Shown: positions 45,024 through 57,685, numbered from the stretch's first letter. The stretch: 64,000 bases of DNA from Moniliella sp. 'wahieum' (GCA_003971905.1 RSEE01000032.1:496001-560000); one strand, 5' to 3'. A program made the numbers and translations. The notes: generated by a model not told the origin, from the sequence alone.

Positions 45024-46720
45024 ATGCTCGCCCGTCACGCTGGTTTCGCTGGCCTTGCCGCCCGCGCTGTGCCCCGCGCTGCTATGCGCGCCGCTCCCGC
45101 AGCTGCCCTGCGCGCTGCTGTCCCCACTGCGCCTGCTCTTGCCCGCGGCTACGCCGCCAAGGCTGCTGCCTCTGAGGTGTCTTCGATCCTCGAGCAGCGC
45201 ATCGCTGGCGCCGAGAGCGGCTTTGACGTCCAGGAGACGGGCCGTGTTCTGAGTAAGTAACACACTGGTTCTTTCTCTTCCCCTGCTAATTTTCTCTCTT
45301 TAGCCATCGGTGACGGTATTGCCCGTGTCTACGGTCTGCGCAACGTTCAAGCTGAGGAGATGGTTGAATTCCAGTCGGGTGTTCGTGGTATGTGCCTCAA
45401 CTTGGAAGCCGACAACGTCGGTGTGACGATTTTCGGTAACGACCGTAGCATCAAGGAGGGTGACTCGGTCAAGCGTACCGGCCAGATTGTGGACGTGCCT
45501 GTCGGTCCCGAGCTGCTGGGCCGTGTGGTGGATGCTCTGGGTACCCCCATTGATGGCAAGGGCCCTTAACGCTACCACCCGCCGCCGTATCTCGCTTAAG
45601 GCCCCCGGTATTCTGCCGCGTCGCTCGGTCAACGAGCCCATGGCCACTGGTATCAAGCCCATTGATGCCATGGTGCCCATTGGCCGTGGCCAGCGTGAGC
45701 TGATCATTGGTGACCGTCACGGGTAAGACGTCTGTTTGCGCTCGACACCATCCTCAACCAGAAGCGCTGGAACGACGGTGACGAGGAGAAAAGAAGCTGT
45801 ACTGTGTCTACGTTGCTGTGGGCCAGAACGTTCGACCGTTGCTCAGTTCGTCAAGGTGCTTGAGCAGCGTGACGCGATGAAGTACTCCATTGTCGTGGCT
45901 GCCACTGCGTCGGAGGCTGCCCCTCTCCATACTCGCTCCCTTCTCGGGCTGCGCCATTGGCGAATGGTTCCGTGACAACGGCAAGCACGCCCTGATCGTG
46001 TACGATGACCTGTCGAAGCAGGCTGTTGCCTACCGTCAAATGTCGCTGCTGCTTCGTCGTCCCCCGGTCGTGAGGCCTACCCGGTGACGTCTTCTACCTT
46101 CACTCGCGTCTGCTCGAGCGTGCAGCCAGATGAACGACTCTCTTGGTGGCGGCTCGCTCACTGCGCTGCCCGTGATTGAGACCCATGGGTGTGACGTGTC
46201 GGCGTTTATTCCACCAACGTCATTTCTATCACCGACGGCCAGATCTTCTTGGAGGCCGAGCTGTTCTACAAGGGTGTCCGTCCTGCCGTCAACGTCGTCT
46301 GTCCGTGTCGCGTGTCGGTTCGGCTGCCCAGACCAAGGTGTACAAGGCGTTGCTGGTTCCCTCAAGCTCTACCTTGCCCAGTACCGTGAGTTGGCTGCGT
46401 TTGCCCAATTCGGTTCGGACTTGGACGCTGGTACCCGCTACACGCTCGAGCGTGGCGCGCGTCTGACGGAGCTGCTCAAACAGGGCCTGTTCCACCCTCT
46501 CGGTGTGGAGATCCAGGTGCCGATCATTTACGCTGGTGTCAACGGTCTGCTCGACACGGTGCCCGTGGACCAGATTGTGGCATGGGAGGAGAACTTCCGC
46601 GAGTTCCTCACCACCAAGCCGGAACTGCTGGCCGAGATTGCCAAGGCACGATGACCAAGGAGCTCGACGCGCAGATCAAGTCGGTCGTCCAGAGCACGTG
46701 TCGGGTTTCTCGCCAAGTAA
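45024..46720 (+). CDS. ATP1: Mitochondrial F1 ATP synthase alpha subunit
   Basis: Non-catalytic alpha subunit of the F1 ring. The N-terminus [20 protein letters not shown] is an Arg/Ala-rich mitochondrial presequence. After the intron 45253-45303 come [56 protein letters not shown], and [20 protein letters not shown]. The P-loop region is at about 45705-45735, [20 protein letters not shown] at about 45954-46013, [17 protein letters not shown] at about 46131, and the subunit ends in a VSGF..AK-type tail, stop 46718-46720. At least ten frame changes (near 45567, 45721, 45733, 45795, 45830, 45928, 46066, 46122, 46190, 46300, 46362, 46650, 46700) make this the most damaged reading frame of the window. 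Total length still corresponds to about 549 residues, the family size. Confidence 0.93.
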
Positions 46721-47716
46721 GCACGCCGTATGCCAATCTGCTTACCCTCGCATCCAGTTTGCTCATGTGTTCCAAGCCATGGAGGTCGCCGGGTCAAGCT
46801 GCTGCTGCAGGCGCCCTCGTCGCCCCCACTTTCGGGGGGCGACAAATCCAAAGATGTGGCCTCAAGAACCTTTCAAATAGGCTAGTGGTTTGTGCAGATC
46901 GATAGTTGTGCCGGGTGTACGACGGGAGCAACCCAAGAATTGGGGTGGTGAAGCTCGGAAAATATAGAGCGATACAATCGTGGTGGTGGTCAAGAGGCCC
47001 CAGTCCAATATTGCCTTCTGCCACACGTGGAAGAGACAGGGGGTTCGAACAAGCGGGAGTATGCACGTGGAGGCTTCCGAGACCAAACAAGAGGCAAGGC
47101 GTGATACTCGATAAGGCGCATCGGCCTGTATGTACCGGATCGCGGGTCCCAACAGGTCCCGCCAGCCCCCAACAACCAGTGGAGGCTTCAAGCGCTTCAA
47201 GCTGTTCAAGTGCTTCAATTGACTAGCGACTGCCACTGATATATACTGACGCCAAGCTCCAAGCTTCACGCTTCCCTTGGTACTTTTAATCACGCAGTCC
47301 AGTGACGAGGTGAAGAGCTGGGAAGGGTGATGTCGGACGCATGATGCAGCGTCCTGCCCACGGTCCGGCTGCGCGCCCCCTTGCATTCCCGGCGTTTCCC
47401 GGCGCTGCAAGCGGCACGTGCGGTGGTCATATTTCCAGCACCCGCCTGATTTCAAATTCGCAGCGCGCCTCCCTCGCCAGGCCGCAGCGCGTCGCTGGCT
47501 TTCACAGGATCCACCGCCCACAGCAGCTGGCTCGCACTGGCCCAGTCTGCCGCTGTAATCGCGTCGTCCCAGACCAGCGGACGCCATCCACCGTGCGCAC
47601 TCTGTTGCGGCTTGAATAATTTTCCTTCCACACGTTGCTGGTCCCACGGAATCTGTAAATCTGCCGCCTTAAAGCAAAGCATATCCCTCTTTTCGTCTCC
47701 CGCCCACCACCCTCCC
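46721..47716. other. Intergenic, no gene seen
   Basis: About 1 kb. A GGTTCGAAC string near 47038 recalls a tRNA T-loop but no cloverleaf forms around it. CTTCAAGCGCTTCAAGCT-like units at 47185-47220 and CAAGCTCCAAGCTTCACG near 47255 belong to the CTTGAAGCTT family. Confidence 0.55.
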
Positions 47717-49224
47717 ATGTCGGTCTCTCCCAACGTAACGAGTGCCACACAGCGCAAGGCCGCTCCCAGCGCCGTGTCCGCCTCAGAGGCCGCGCCCACG
47801 GCTCAGACCAACGCCGAGCCAGTCAAACTGTCCTTCCGCAAGCAGGCACGGTACGACCCCGCGGCCCTCCCCCAAGTGCCCATCCCTGACTTTACCGTCA
47901 AGGATCTGCTCACGGCAATCCCCAAGCATTGCTTTGAGCGTAGTGCGCTCCACTCTAGTCTCTATGTTGTGCAAGACGTGGTTCTCATGTCGGCCGCCTT
48001 CTATGCAGCTACCTACATTGATCCTTTTGTCGCCTCGCTCGACTTCACCAAGTCGCCCGTTGACCCCAGCTGGCTCTCTCTTCCGTCCCAGGAGCGGCTA
48101 CTTTCTTTTGCGCTCTTCTCTGTGTACCAAGTATTCCAGGGCCTGGTCTTTACTGGGCTTTGGGTCAACGCGCACGAGTGTGGGCACCAGGCCTTCAGCT
48201 CTTCCAAGACAATCAACAACACCGTGGGCTTTGTTCTCCACACCTTTCTCCTTGTGCCCTACCATGCATGGCGAATCTCCCACGGTCGTCATCACGCTGC
48301 AACGGGCCACTTGACCCGTGACGAAGCGTTTGTCCCTCGTACGCGTGAGGAGCGTGGGCTCCTTCCCCTTCGGCCCGCGAGCCCAGACGCGGAAGACGGC
48401 ATCCTCAAGGTCCCTTCCAAAGCCGAGCCAAAAGATGGTGCGAGCGTTGCGACTGTTGCTCCTGCTTATGAAGGTGCGGACCTGACATGGGGAGAGTGGT
48501 TGAGCGAATTGCTGGAAGACGCCCGCTGTACAATCTTTTCATGCTCATCGTTCTGCAGCTGATTGGTTGGCAGCTTTACCTTACCGCCAATGCTTCCGGC
48601 CAGCGTCACTACCCCAAGTTTACCAACCACTTCAGCCCGAGCAGCGTCATCTTTGATACCCGTCACAAGTGGCAAATTATTGCGTCGGACATTGGTATCG
48701 CCGTCGTGATTGGCAGCTTGGTCACTGCTTCGTTCCTGGCTCCCAATGGGTTCTGGGACGTCTTCCGCTACTACATTGTCCCTTACATGTGGTGCCACCA
48801 CTGGATTGTCATGATCACCTACCTCCAACACACCGACGCACTCCTGCCCCACTACAAAGCCGAAGAATGGACCTTCCCCCGTGGCGCACTTGCCACCATT
48901 GATCGTGAGTGGCTCTGGCCCATCGGTCCCTTTTTCTTCCATGGCCTTGCCGAGACGCACGTTGCCCACCACATCCACTCCAAGATTCCTCATTACCATG
49001 CCTGGGAAGCCACCCAGGCGCTCAAGAAGAAACTTGGGCCGTACTACGTCCACTCGGACGAGAATGTGTTCCGTACGCTGTGGAAGTCGTTCAAAATCTG
49101 CCGCTTTGTCGACAAGAACGAGAGCATTTGTTTCTACCGCAACGCCCAAGGAATCCCCACCGCGGTGATTGCTAAAAAACCGACAGAGGAGACGTCCGAC
49201 TCGGGCGTGGCTCTCTCTGAATAA
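47717..49224 (+). CDS. FAD2: Delta12 fatty acid desaturase (oleate desaturase)
   Basis: ER membrane di-iron enzyme that converts oleate to linoleate using cytochrome b5. The three histidine boxes are HECGHQAF (about 48173), HGRHHAATGH (about 48283) and AETHVAHHIHSKIPHYHA (about 48951-49005). Other family blocks are PDFTVKDLLTAIPKHCFERS, LWVNAHECGH, YYIVPYMWCHHWIVMITYLQ and HTDALLPHYKAEEWTFPRGA. Membrane helices flank the first and third boxes. One frame change lies near 48522. About 500 residues, somewhat longer than the usual 400-450 because of an acidic/Pro-rich insert after the second box (about 48370-48480). A cytochrome b5 reductase that could support it is encoded 15 kb upstream. Confidence 0.94.
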
Positions 49225-51727
49225 TGCTCTCTCTCGTGCATGACGGACTCTTCCTTGTTGGGGGCCGAGCACTTGCCTCCTCTCGTATTCGGTCTGGTTG
49301 GATTATATATCATGCTTTATTGTGGTGAGCCCATCAGGAGCATTGCATGAGCGATGAGTCTTTCGATCTTGAGGCCTTGAAACGCTTCACGTCGCCAGCT
49401 CAGCGTTTCTATTTCTTGTTCACTTATTTTCACCTGCACTTGTTATGGTATCAATTGTGTGTGGCTGGCGTTCATGTGTCCGCATTGTGTAGGAGGTTCT
49501 GCTTGTTCGTGATACACTCTGTTTCTCCATGTCGTTGGCAATGCTTTCATCGAATCGATCTGCTAGATGGGTGTTACGGAGCGCACCGGTTATCTCTTGA
49601 CGCTGAGCGATGCATGTCGTGCTATAGGCATCTCATTCAAACACGCGTCAGTCCCGTTAGATTAGAGAGAGAAAGAGCGGGTGGGACCTACCCCTGGATC
49701 CGGGGGGTTGGCTTCATCCTGGTTTCTATTACGTCTCGTGTTGTCTCCGCGAGGCTCATTCTTCCCTAATAGTGCCTTTCTGGTTTCTGTTGCCTTTGGT
49801 CGTAGCCCAACCGTCGATGCTCCACTCAAACACTCGGCAGTTCCCCTCTTGTCCACCGAGAGTGCGGGGTTGTACGGTACCAGTTCTCGGAAGCGTCCAG
49901 CCGGAACCATCGGTACACAGAACCCTATACTATACGTCCTCGGTATAAAATCTCATCGAAGCTTGTAACAACTATGGATAGCTCTACTGTGAATGGTTCC
50001 GGAACACGCATTATCCCCGCTGTGTTTAGCGTTTTTTGTCGCGTCCAGTGCGTCTAATGATGCATTGTGCCTTGCAGATCTTGCATTCTGCTGTCTCTTG
50101 CGCCCACACCGCTATTACGACTCGGGTCAAAGTAGTTGGTACGCCCTGCCCCCCAGCCTAACCCTTACCGGCGGTTATATACGCTCCTAAGCTTCAGCGC
50201 CACGCATTCCACCTCCTTTCCCGTCCATCCATGACAACGGGGGCCTAGCCGACCATTATGCATTACACCGCCTCACTGACCACACTTCTACCTTCACTGC
50301 ATCTTCGTTTGCACTGCATTCTTGCATGAGGCCCATCGTTTTCTTCGAGGCTACATGTCACGCTGCGAGAGAGAGTAGATAGATTTAATTCGTCGCCTAT
50401 CCGTCGCCATACCTTCTGCTGCAGCGCAACGCCTAGTATTGGTGTGACGATTACGGGGCAATTCATGCTCACAGACCAGAGAGAGAGCGTGGCAGTGCTG
50501 GCTATTTGACAGGTTGGACCATGGAATGGGGGTATGCTCGAAAAAGACAGGACTTTGGCCAGGCGTTGGTCTAGCGATGAGTGGGTCAGAAGCGCCGGGG
50601 TGGTCGGTTGCAGACTGCGTTAATGACTGTTTATCTAGAAATTGTCGCACTATACCTTCGCTGCGAGGCCCTAGAAGGTCCCAGGCCTCTGCGGCGGATC
50701 GTCGGGAGAGATGACATCGATGACAAAATGACGCGAACGAATGGGCGGGATGCATGATGATGGCCGCCTGACCAGTGACAACTCCAGAACCGCAGCAGGC
50801 GTCCCACACGCTCCCACACCATGCACCCGGCACGAGAGTGGGATGGGTGCCGTCTTCGGCAATGGTTGATTTCATGACAGCTGCGCGTGGCTTGGGGCCG
50901 GCAACCCTAGCGTCCACCCCCCGTCGTGCCCCGCACCAGGCCAGCCAACTCCGTCGGAGCCACCTGCTGCGGTTGGACGCACCGGTGACGATCACGTGTG
51001 ACAGTCACCTGTCTTCGCCGGCACGGAGGCGACGCGCGACGGGGGCGGGATAGCGGATAGCCGATGGCCGGCAGCCGATAGCTGGTGATCGATGAGTCTG
51101 ACTGGGCAGCGGCGAGCGTGCGTACTGAGTGTCAGACGCACGCTGCTGGGCTGCGGAGTCAGCTGGGCGGCGCCAGAGCAGCCAGAGCAGCCAGCGCCGC
51201 CCAGAGCGGCAGCAGCAACGCAACACCACCATAGGGCCCTCCCAGCCAGCGCACGGGGGCAGTGCCTGGTGACGCGGCCCCACGGCTGCGCTCAGCGCAA
51301 CGTACAGCGTCGCCCCCGTCAGCAGCAGCCAGTATGCATTTGCACTAGCCATGGGCTCCACGGCAAGGCGGCCGCGCAGGCGCCACCCAGCCTGCCCCGT
51401 GCTGTCCAGTGCGGCACGCTGCGGCGGCGCCAGACGCGCGGGCGGCTCCCGCTGGCACGGCGCCAGTGTAGCCCAGGAACGGGTGCTGCTGACTGTGACA
51501 GATTCACGCATTCAATATTCTTGCAGACAGCCTCCCAGCACGCTTCCCTGCCCCCACCACCACCGCCTCCTCCTCCCTTGTCTCCACCACCACCGCCGCC
51601 TCCTCCTCCTCCTCTCTCCCCTCCTCCTCCTTCTTCTCTCCTCTCCTCCTCCTTCTTCTCCTCCTCCTCCTCCTTCTTCTCCTCCTCCTCCTCCTCCTAC
51701 TCCGCGCCCTCGTCCGCCATCCCCACC
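49225..51727. other. 2.5 kb intergenic region, no gene supported
   Basis: Open frames on both strands (for example 50351-50995 minus) are short, Arg/Ser/Pro-rich and featureless. It ends in a pure pyrimidine tract before the RRM gene. Confidence 0.5.
51546..51712 (+). promoter_or_regulatory. Long polypyrimidine (CCT/CTT) tract upstream of the RRM gene
   Basis: About 165 bp of nearly uninterrupted C and T, mostly CCTCCT and TTCTCC units, ending just before ATG 51728. CT-rich leaders at fungal start sites are common; similar but shorter tracts precede the cytochrome b5 reductase and AXL2-like genes. Confidence 0.6.
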
Positions 51728-54700
51728 ATGGCCAGCGTCAGCTTGACCGAGGCCACGCCCACCGCACACTATACGCCCCTGCCACCGCCCGCTTCCAGCG
51801 CTGCCCCCGCTCTCACCCACCTCACCCTGCCTCGTCTCGCGGCACCGCCCTTGTCACCAGAAGCGTCGGGGCCGTGTCGGCCGCTGCCGCTGCCGCCGCG
51901 GTGCTGCCGCCACCTGAGCCCCGCTTTCCCTACGACAACGAGTACAGCGTCTTTGTCGCCGACTTGGCCCCTACTTTGCGCGAAGAAGACCTGGTCGCCC
52001 AGTTTATCCACCCACCTCCCTGGCCTCCGCGTCATCCCCTCGCTCTAGCATCCCAACACCACATTCCCCACGATGGGCAGGTTCGAATTGGACCTGCCCC
52101 CTTCCAGTCCACCAAAGGTGCCAAGGTTTGTCTCCTCCCGTCCTTTCCGCTCGAGGCGGCCAGAACCGGCCCCGCGTCTCCGCTGTTTCACACTGACTCT
52201 GCTAACCCATCTTTCTCCCCTTCTCCCAGATCATGACCGACCCCGTCACACAACAGTCCCGTGGATTTGGATTTGTTCGCTTCTATGATCAGCAGGACGC
52301 GCAGCGCGCGTTGATCGAGATGCAGGGCGTCTACATCCAACCTCTCGATGGCTCCACCACTGCCCGCCCCTTGCGCGTCTCCCCCGCCACCCCCAAGAAG
52401 CATCATCACATCCCCTTCACTCCCTTGCCCCAGCCCTACCCGCCCCCGCAGGATTATGCCAAAGCGGACAACCGTCTCTTGATGCAGGCGAATGCTACCG
52501 CTGCTGCTGCGGCTGCCGCCACTCTCCAATCGGAAGCGGGCCTGCCTCCTCTTCCCTCGTGGAGCGTGAGCTCGATCGACCTGTTCCTGAGCGTCTTGTT
52601 TCCCATGCCGACACAGCCAGCGCTCTTGACCCCACCAATGCGACGGTGTTTGTGGGTGGGCTGAATCCCGGAGTGCAGGAGGACGCGCTGCGGACGTTGT
52701 TTGCGCCGTTTGGCGAGATCGCTTATGTGAAAATTCCCCGCGGTAAGGGATGTGGATTTGTCGCGTTTGCGCGCAAGCAAGATGCCCAACGGGCTATTGA
52801 TCGTATGGCGGGCTTCCCTATCCAGGGCTCCCGCATTCGTCTGTCATGGGCCGGTCCCAGTCGGACAAGGCAGCAGCGGGCGCTCAAGCTGTTCTACTCG
52901 CTCAAGCCCATGCCCAGGCTCAGACACGTCTCTTGCAGCATCGCCTTGCTCTCGGGCAAGGCCAAGCGCCAGGAGGGCTGGACACTGATCTTGCAGCGGG
53001 CTTGCCCGGCCTTACCAGCCCTTCCCCACCCTACCTTCATCCGCTCCAACAGCACCAGCAATCGCTCCCTCCCCACAACGGCCGTGCCCCCGACCCATCG
53101 TGGCAATCGCACTCTGCCTCTCTTAACGATGGCGATGGATGGTATGCCCACACTCAGGCACCCAGCTCATCGGCCGCTGCACCGGCCGAGCCATTGCCCG
53201 GGGCAAACGGAAACCTGGGAGGCACCTTGGATGCCCCTGCGACGTTGGCGCTGCATGACCTGCCGCTGGATCCTGCGCTACGGGAGCGGGCCCTTCTGGA
53301 TCCTGCATTGCTCGCCCTCCTCTCTAACATCAGTTCGGCGCAACATGAGTCTCCCCCCGCCGCCAGCCGCGGTCCGTCGGGCGCGGCGCCCACTTCCCCC
53401 CCCGGCCTGCCGCCCATGCCAGGCATGGCTTCAGCGCAGGGAGGGGCGGCGCCGGGCGCACTTCTCGACCCTCTGGGGGAAGCCTATTGGGCCGAGTCCC
53501 GGTCGACGGGGCAACGCGATCGGGCGTACTCAGACACGTACGACCTGGGCTTAAACGCGCGCAGCGCCCCGTTTACTCCGCCCGGAGCCGCGCCTCAAAC
53601 GGCGCCGATGGGCTACAGTGAGTTTGCTCCGCTCTCCAACACGTCCGAGTGGACTCCGGGTTTGTTGGATGCGGATTTGGCTGCGGCGGCGCTGCATCGG
53701 ACACCTTCGTCGCGTACCGAGCCTAGTGCTTCGCTCTCCCTCTCCCGCCCTTGTCTGGTATGGGGGGCCCGCCTCTCACCCGCTCCGTGTCTCAGCGGGT
53801 TCCCCATCGTTCCTCCGTCTCAGCCCGCTCTCAGATGGCTTTTTCACCCACCTGGGCCGGTGCTGGGCCGCATGGGTCGAGCGCGTCGGACCATGCATCG
53901 CAGCCGAACGTAAATGCGTGGGTGGCGGCTTTGCAATCGGAACGCGAGAGCCTTCCTTCTTTCTCCACGGACCGGGAATGGAACCACGGGCGCGAGGACC
54001 ACCAGGTGCGTCGGGGGCTGATGGCTCCTTCGGGTATCGCTTCGGTCAATTCACACGAAAGGGGGGCGGATGACCGGGTGACACAGCAGTTGCGGCAACA
54101 ACAACTCGAGCAATATGCACTGGGTCCAGCATGCACAGGCACAAAGTCACCAAGTTCAAGCTCAAGCTCAAGCACGCGCCCAGGCACAAGCAGCCCAAGC
54201 TCGGGCCCAAGCGCAAGGGACACACCAGTACCGCCCCCCTCTTCCTCCGTCGGCACCTGAGTATGACCCCGACTATGCCTACAACCAGGACTATTTCCGT
54301 CCTGCCATGCGTGTGGCTGGCAGGCCGGACCAAGTGGATTTGGTTGGCCACCGTGCATCGGAGCAGGCAGATGTCATGACTCGCTCCACCTCCTGGGGTT
54401 CGCAAGCTGGTGCCCTGCCAAGTAGGGGGGACTCTTGGCCTGCCTCCTCTACCCGGTGCAGTGACGATGTGCAGGCCGTGTCAGGCCTATTGGCCCGGCT
54501 CGACATGGACGCGGACACCAAAGTGGGGCCGCAGCCGTCTGCATCACAGGCATCTGCCGTTGCTGTTCCTACTGTCCCCTCCTCCCTCTCAGCGACGGCG
54601 CGTGGTCATCCGCACCCTCCCCGGTTCCTTCTCACTCCTCGGCCAGCACCTCCGCCCGAGCTGCATCGCCGATGGCGCCTCTTTCGGACAAGGCGGCGGA

Positions 54701-54857
54701 CGAGGTGCAGGCCGGCGTGCGAGCTTCTTCCCCCCTAAGCCTTCTTAAGGCTTCGACCTTTGCGCCTTTCAGTCCATTCCAATCGCCCCTGGTGCAAGCA
54801 GGGGACCTGCCTGAACAGGCGCATGACAACCTTTCTTTTCATTCTGCGTCCCGTTGA
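51728..54857 (+). CDS. RRM protein of the Nam8/Ngr1 (TIA-1-like) group
   Basis: Two clear RNA-recognition motifs. The first begins NEYSVFVADLAPTLREEDLV (about 51940-51995), continues across the intron 52126-52229, and reads IMTDPVTQQSRGFGFVRFYD (RNP1 RGFGFVRF). The second reads NATVFVGGLNPGVQEDALRT (RNP2 VFVGGL, about 52640-52700) and RGKGCGFVAFARKQDAQRAI (RNP1). This order and the long Gln/Ala/Pro-rich tail fit Nam8/Ngr1/Csx1 proteins, which bind 5' splice sites or control mRNA stability. These usually have a third, N-terminal RRM; the sequence before the first one here is only Ala/Pro-rich, so one RRM is missing or lost in shifted frames. The tail has a QAQAQARAQAQAAQARAQAQ block near 54150-54215. 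Frame changes lie near 51860, 52555, 52860, 53740, 54120, 54690 and elsewhere. About 1,000 residues, stop 54855-54857. Confidence 0.82.
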
Positions 54858-56158
54858 AAGTCGCCTCGCCCACCCCTACGTCTTGATTCAATCTTGATGT
54901 TCCGTATTGCTTCGCACCCGATTCGCTGAAGATACCTCGATACCGGTTTCTGTTTCGCCTCGTTTTTTTTTTTCCCTTGCCTCGCCTCGCCTACTTGGAA
55001 CCATTGAATTCTACCTGGACCGGCCCATGTACCCCCCTCCTGTCCACGATCGTTGCGCCCTCTCATTTCACTTGCCTCAACACGTCCCTTTTGTCCGGAC
55101 CGCGGCAGCGCCGCTGCATGCCTTTCCACATGGCTCGCACTTCGGTCTATCGGCGTTGCCTCGGCACAAGCCTCCACCACCCCCCCATACCTTTTTTTCC
55201 GGATCTTTGACCCTCGCCTCCCCTTCCCATTGCTCCGTACTTTCGCCGGCGTCCGACCTGTCTTCGCCACGCCTTGAGATTTCCTGTTTTCTGCACTTGT
55301 CCTGCTCTGTCCACAACCCCTGTCGATTTAACCCCTGTACGTGGGGTAATGATCTCGTTTTCGTTCCCGCTTTGCTTCGTTCCTCGTCGCCTTTCCTCGC
55401 TCTCTCTTTCCCACCTCGCTTACCCTCATATCTCCCTTGCGTCGGAACCACGATCGTTTCTGTTTGGCTGTGATCTACCCCTCTACCCCTTTTTCTTTTT
55501 TCCCTGCCGCGTTCTCTACAGTGGAAACCTGCCCGCTCCGCCTTCCCTCCTCTCTCGCGTTCCTGGTTCCCATGCATCTTTCCCCACCCCCGTCAGTCTC
55601 TGTGGCCATATGTCGTCGGCTTCCGCCTCCTGGTTTCCTCTACAGCAACCTAGATGTTCTTGGATCTAGTCAGGGCCTGCATTCAGGATCGAATAGGGGG
55701 GAGAGATAGTAGACGTTCCGTCCTAATAGCCAACGAAAGACACCGGTGTCCCCCAAGGCCACGACTCAAGTCTCTCTGCCCGGTCTCAAGAGAAGTAGAG
55801 ATAGACGGCCTAGGAGTGGTGACTTCACAGTCTGAGTAGCCCTTCTCCCTTCTCAGCCGCCCGCTGCCGCTGTCGTGCCTACCACCGAAAACGAACAGGG
55901 GCATAACTCAACAGTCTCTGTACCTGCCCCCAAATATTTCTCGCAACCACAGCAACCTGCGAACAGGATCACGGGCGTATCGAGAGCTGATGGGGAGGGA
56001 GGGGGGGGGGGAGGGTTGTGATTAGCTCGCGGAATGAGCTAGGAATCCAAATTGGGTGGGCTCTCGACCATCGATCATGATCAGCCCCTCCCACCTCGCC
56101 GCATCGTTGCTGTCACAGGTAATTGATTTCCCTCTGCATATGCCATCGCCCGTCCTAC
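54858..56158. other. Convergent intergenic region, no gene supported
   Basis: Pyrimidine-rich from 54950 to 55650. An uninterrupted frame (54907-55669) is a by-product of the low purine content. A G-run lies at about 55992-56015. Confidence 0.5.
55992..56015 (+). repeat. G-rich tract
   Basis: GGGGAGGGAGGGGG-type run with at least four G-tracts separated by single bases; it could form a G-quadruplex. Between the convergent RRM and VPS37 genes. Confidence 0.6.
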
Positions 56159-56941
56159 CTAGGCAGGCCAAGCCACGCTGCCCTGACTCCACCTCTCAGA
56201 GAGCAGCGCACGGCGATGGTAGCGCACACGCAGAGCCTGGAACCGACGCAAAAACTGTGCCGTGTCCGGCGGGGAAGCGGCGCCCGTATCGTCCGGAAGG
56301 GACCGCCTCCACATAGGCATTGGCCAACGCTTCCGACTCGTCCCAGATGCGCGTGGTGCCCTGGGCCATCTTGGCATGCAACGCACCGGGTGTGAATTGG
56401 TGGTAGGCCTCGGACAGCGCTGGCTCCAGCTGCTGGGACCAAATTTGGTCAGCGCCCTGCGCTTGGGCTAGGTACCGTTCCGTGTCCCTCCGCAACGCTT
56501 CGAGCGGCGCTTGCTCCGCCTCGTTCCTTCCTGCAGACAGAGGGGAGGGATTATCGATTAGCAGAGGAGAGAAAGCGAGAGGCACAGCAGATGGGGAACG
56601 TACGCGCTTTGGTTTCAATGCTCTGCAGCAGCTCGTCGTGCTGCGCCAAGCGCGCTTGGACAACCGGCAGACAAAGGATGTAGGCCTCCAGCAGCGAATC
56701 CTCGGCCTCTTCGGGCTCGGCAACAAGCGCCTCGATCTCCGCTCGTGGAAGCTGGCCCAGGGTGGGAAAGTCGCGGGTCAAAGGCGTGTCCAGAGCGGGG
56801 GGCGGAGGAGGGCCGGCTGGCAGGCGGGACGGCGGGGGGCAGCGAGGGGGCTGGCAGGCTGAGGGGGGGCAGGCGGAAGAGCGGGTGGCAAGGTGCTGGT
56901 GGCCGCGGCAGCGGGGAGGTGGCGACGGGGTCGGATGGCAT
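56159..56941 (-). CDS. VPS37: ESCRT-I subunit Vps37 (Mod(r) domain)
   Basis: Part of ESCRT-I, which sorts ubiquitinated cargo into multivesicular bodies. After a Pro-rich N-terminus (MPSDPVATSPLPRPP) the Mod(r) coiled domain reads LPRAEIEALVAEPEEAEDSL, QHDELLQSIETKAR and, after the intron 56531-56603, NEAEQAPLEALRRDTERYLA and MAQGTTRIWDESEALANAYV. The C-terminal block QFLRRFQALRVRYHRRALLS is typical for the family and lies in a shifted frame (change near 56315). A further frame change near 56775 separates the Pro-rich start. About 237 residues. Divergent from the AXL2-like gene. Confidence 0.85.
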
Positions 56942-57685
56942 GGCGACGGGTGGGGGGGAGGCAACACAACAGGCGCGAGGCGGGCGGATCCAAGCGGGCC
57001 GAGGCGAGCTGGTGGGCGTTGGAAAGGAGTCCCAGGGGAGCCAATGGAGCAGCGCATCGCGCTAATCAAGCAACGACGCCGACTGCGATCACGTGTCACG
57101 TGCTGGCGAGGGTGGCCACACCTGGGTGCGATGGAACTGCAACGCATAATGGCTGCTGGCAGAATTGAACATTGCAAGTACGAGCGGCAGCCCCCGGTGG
57201 CGCAGGCAGGCGGGGGGCTGTGTGGGTGTGCGCCAACCCTACCGCACTCCACGTCGCGGGGTGGCGCCTGTGTGCATGCGGCGCCCGACACTCGTCCTGC
57301 GCGACGCCTGGCTCGAGGGGCTGTGTGGCGGAGGCTGGCGCCGTGCGGGCGCAGAGTGTGGCTGGGGAGGCTGGGCGGCAGGCGGGCACTGTTGGGCCGT
57401 GCCGCAGTCGCTAGGCCGCAGGGGTGCGCTGTTCCAAGTAGATCGGATGGAACCACTCGCTACCCAAGACAGACGCTGCTTCTCTTCTCTCGCCTGCTCT
57501 CCTCTGCCCCTCGCCTCTGCCCTTCGCCTCTCCCCCTCCGCTCCTCTTCCGCGGCCTGGTTTGCCGCCGTCTGTGCCACCCTCTCCCTCTCCCTGCCCAT
57601 CTCCATCCCCGTCCCCATCCTCATCCTCATCCCCTCGCGCTGGCGCGTTGATCCCGTCTCTCTCTCTCTCCCCCCCCTCCCCCCC
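56942..57685. other. Bidirectional promoter region VPS37/AXL2-like
   Basis: About 740 bp, GC-rich. The right third is a CT-rich leader (about 57470-57685). The AXL2 frame stays open upstream by composition only. Confidence 0.55.

Noticed and set aside
45024-46720. ATP1 as a decayed pseudogene or nuclear relic
   Set aside because: The length, intron, presequence and all conserved blocks are kept and the same kind of breaks affects other essential genes, so sequence error is more likely.
47030-47050. GGTTCGAAC string like a tRNA T-loop
   Set aside because: Flanking bases do not form a T-stem and no acceptor, D or anticodon arms are found.
50351-50995. 215-codon minus-strand open frame in the large intergenic region
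   Set aside because: Arg/Ser/Pro-rich, no motif, lies in GC-rich DNA where stop codons are rare.
52078-52110. GGTTCGAATTGGACC, tRNA-like T-arm
   Set aside because: It lies in the coding exon of the RRM gene just before a good intron donor; no cloverleaf.
54907-55669. Long plus-strand open frames after the RRM gene
   Set aside because: The region is pyrimidine-rich, which removes stop codons; the translation is Leu/Pro/Ser low complexity.
56762-57685. Upstream extension of the AXL2-like reading frame
   Set aside because: It runs antisense through VPS37 and its promoter; a clean signal peptide begins at ATG 57686 after a CT-rich leader.
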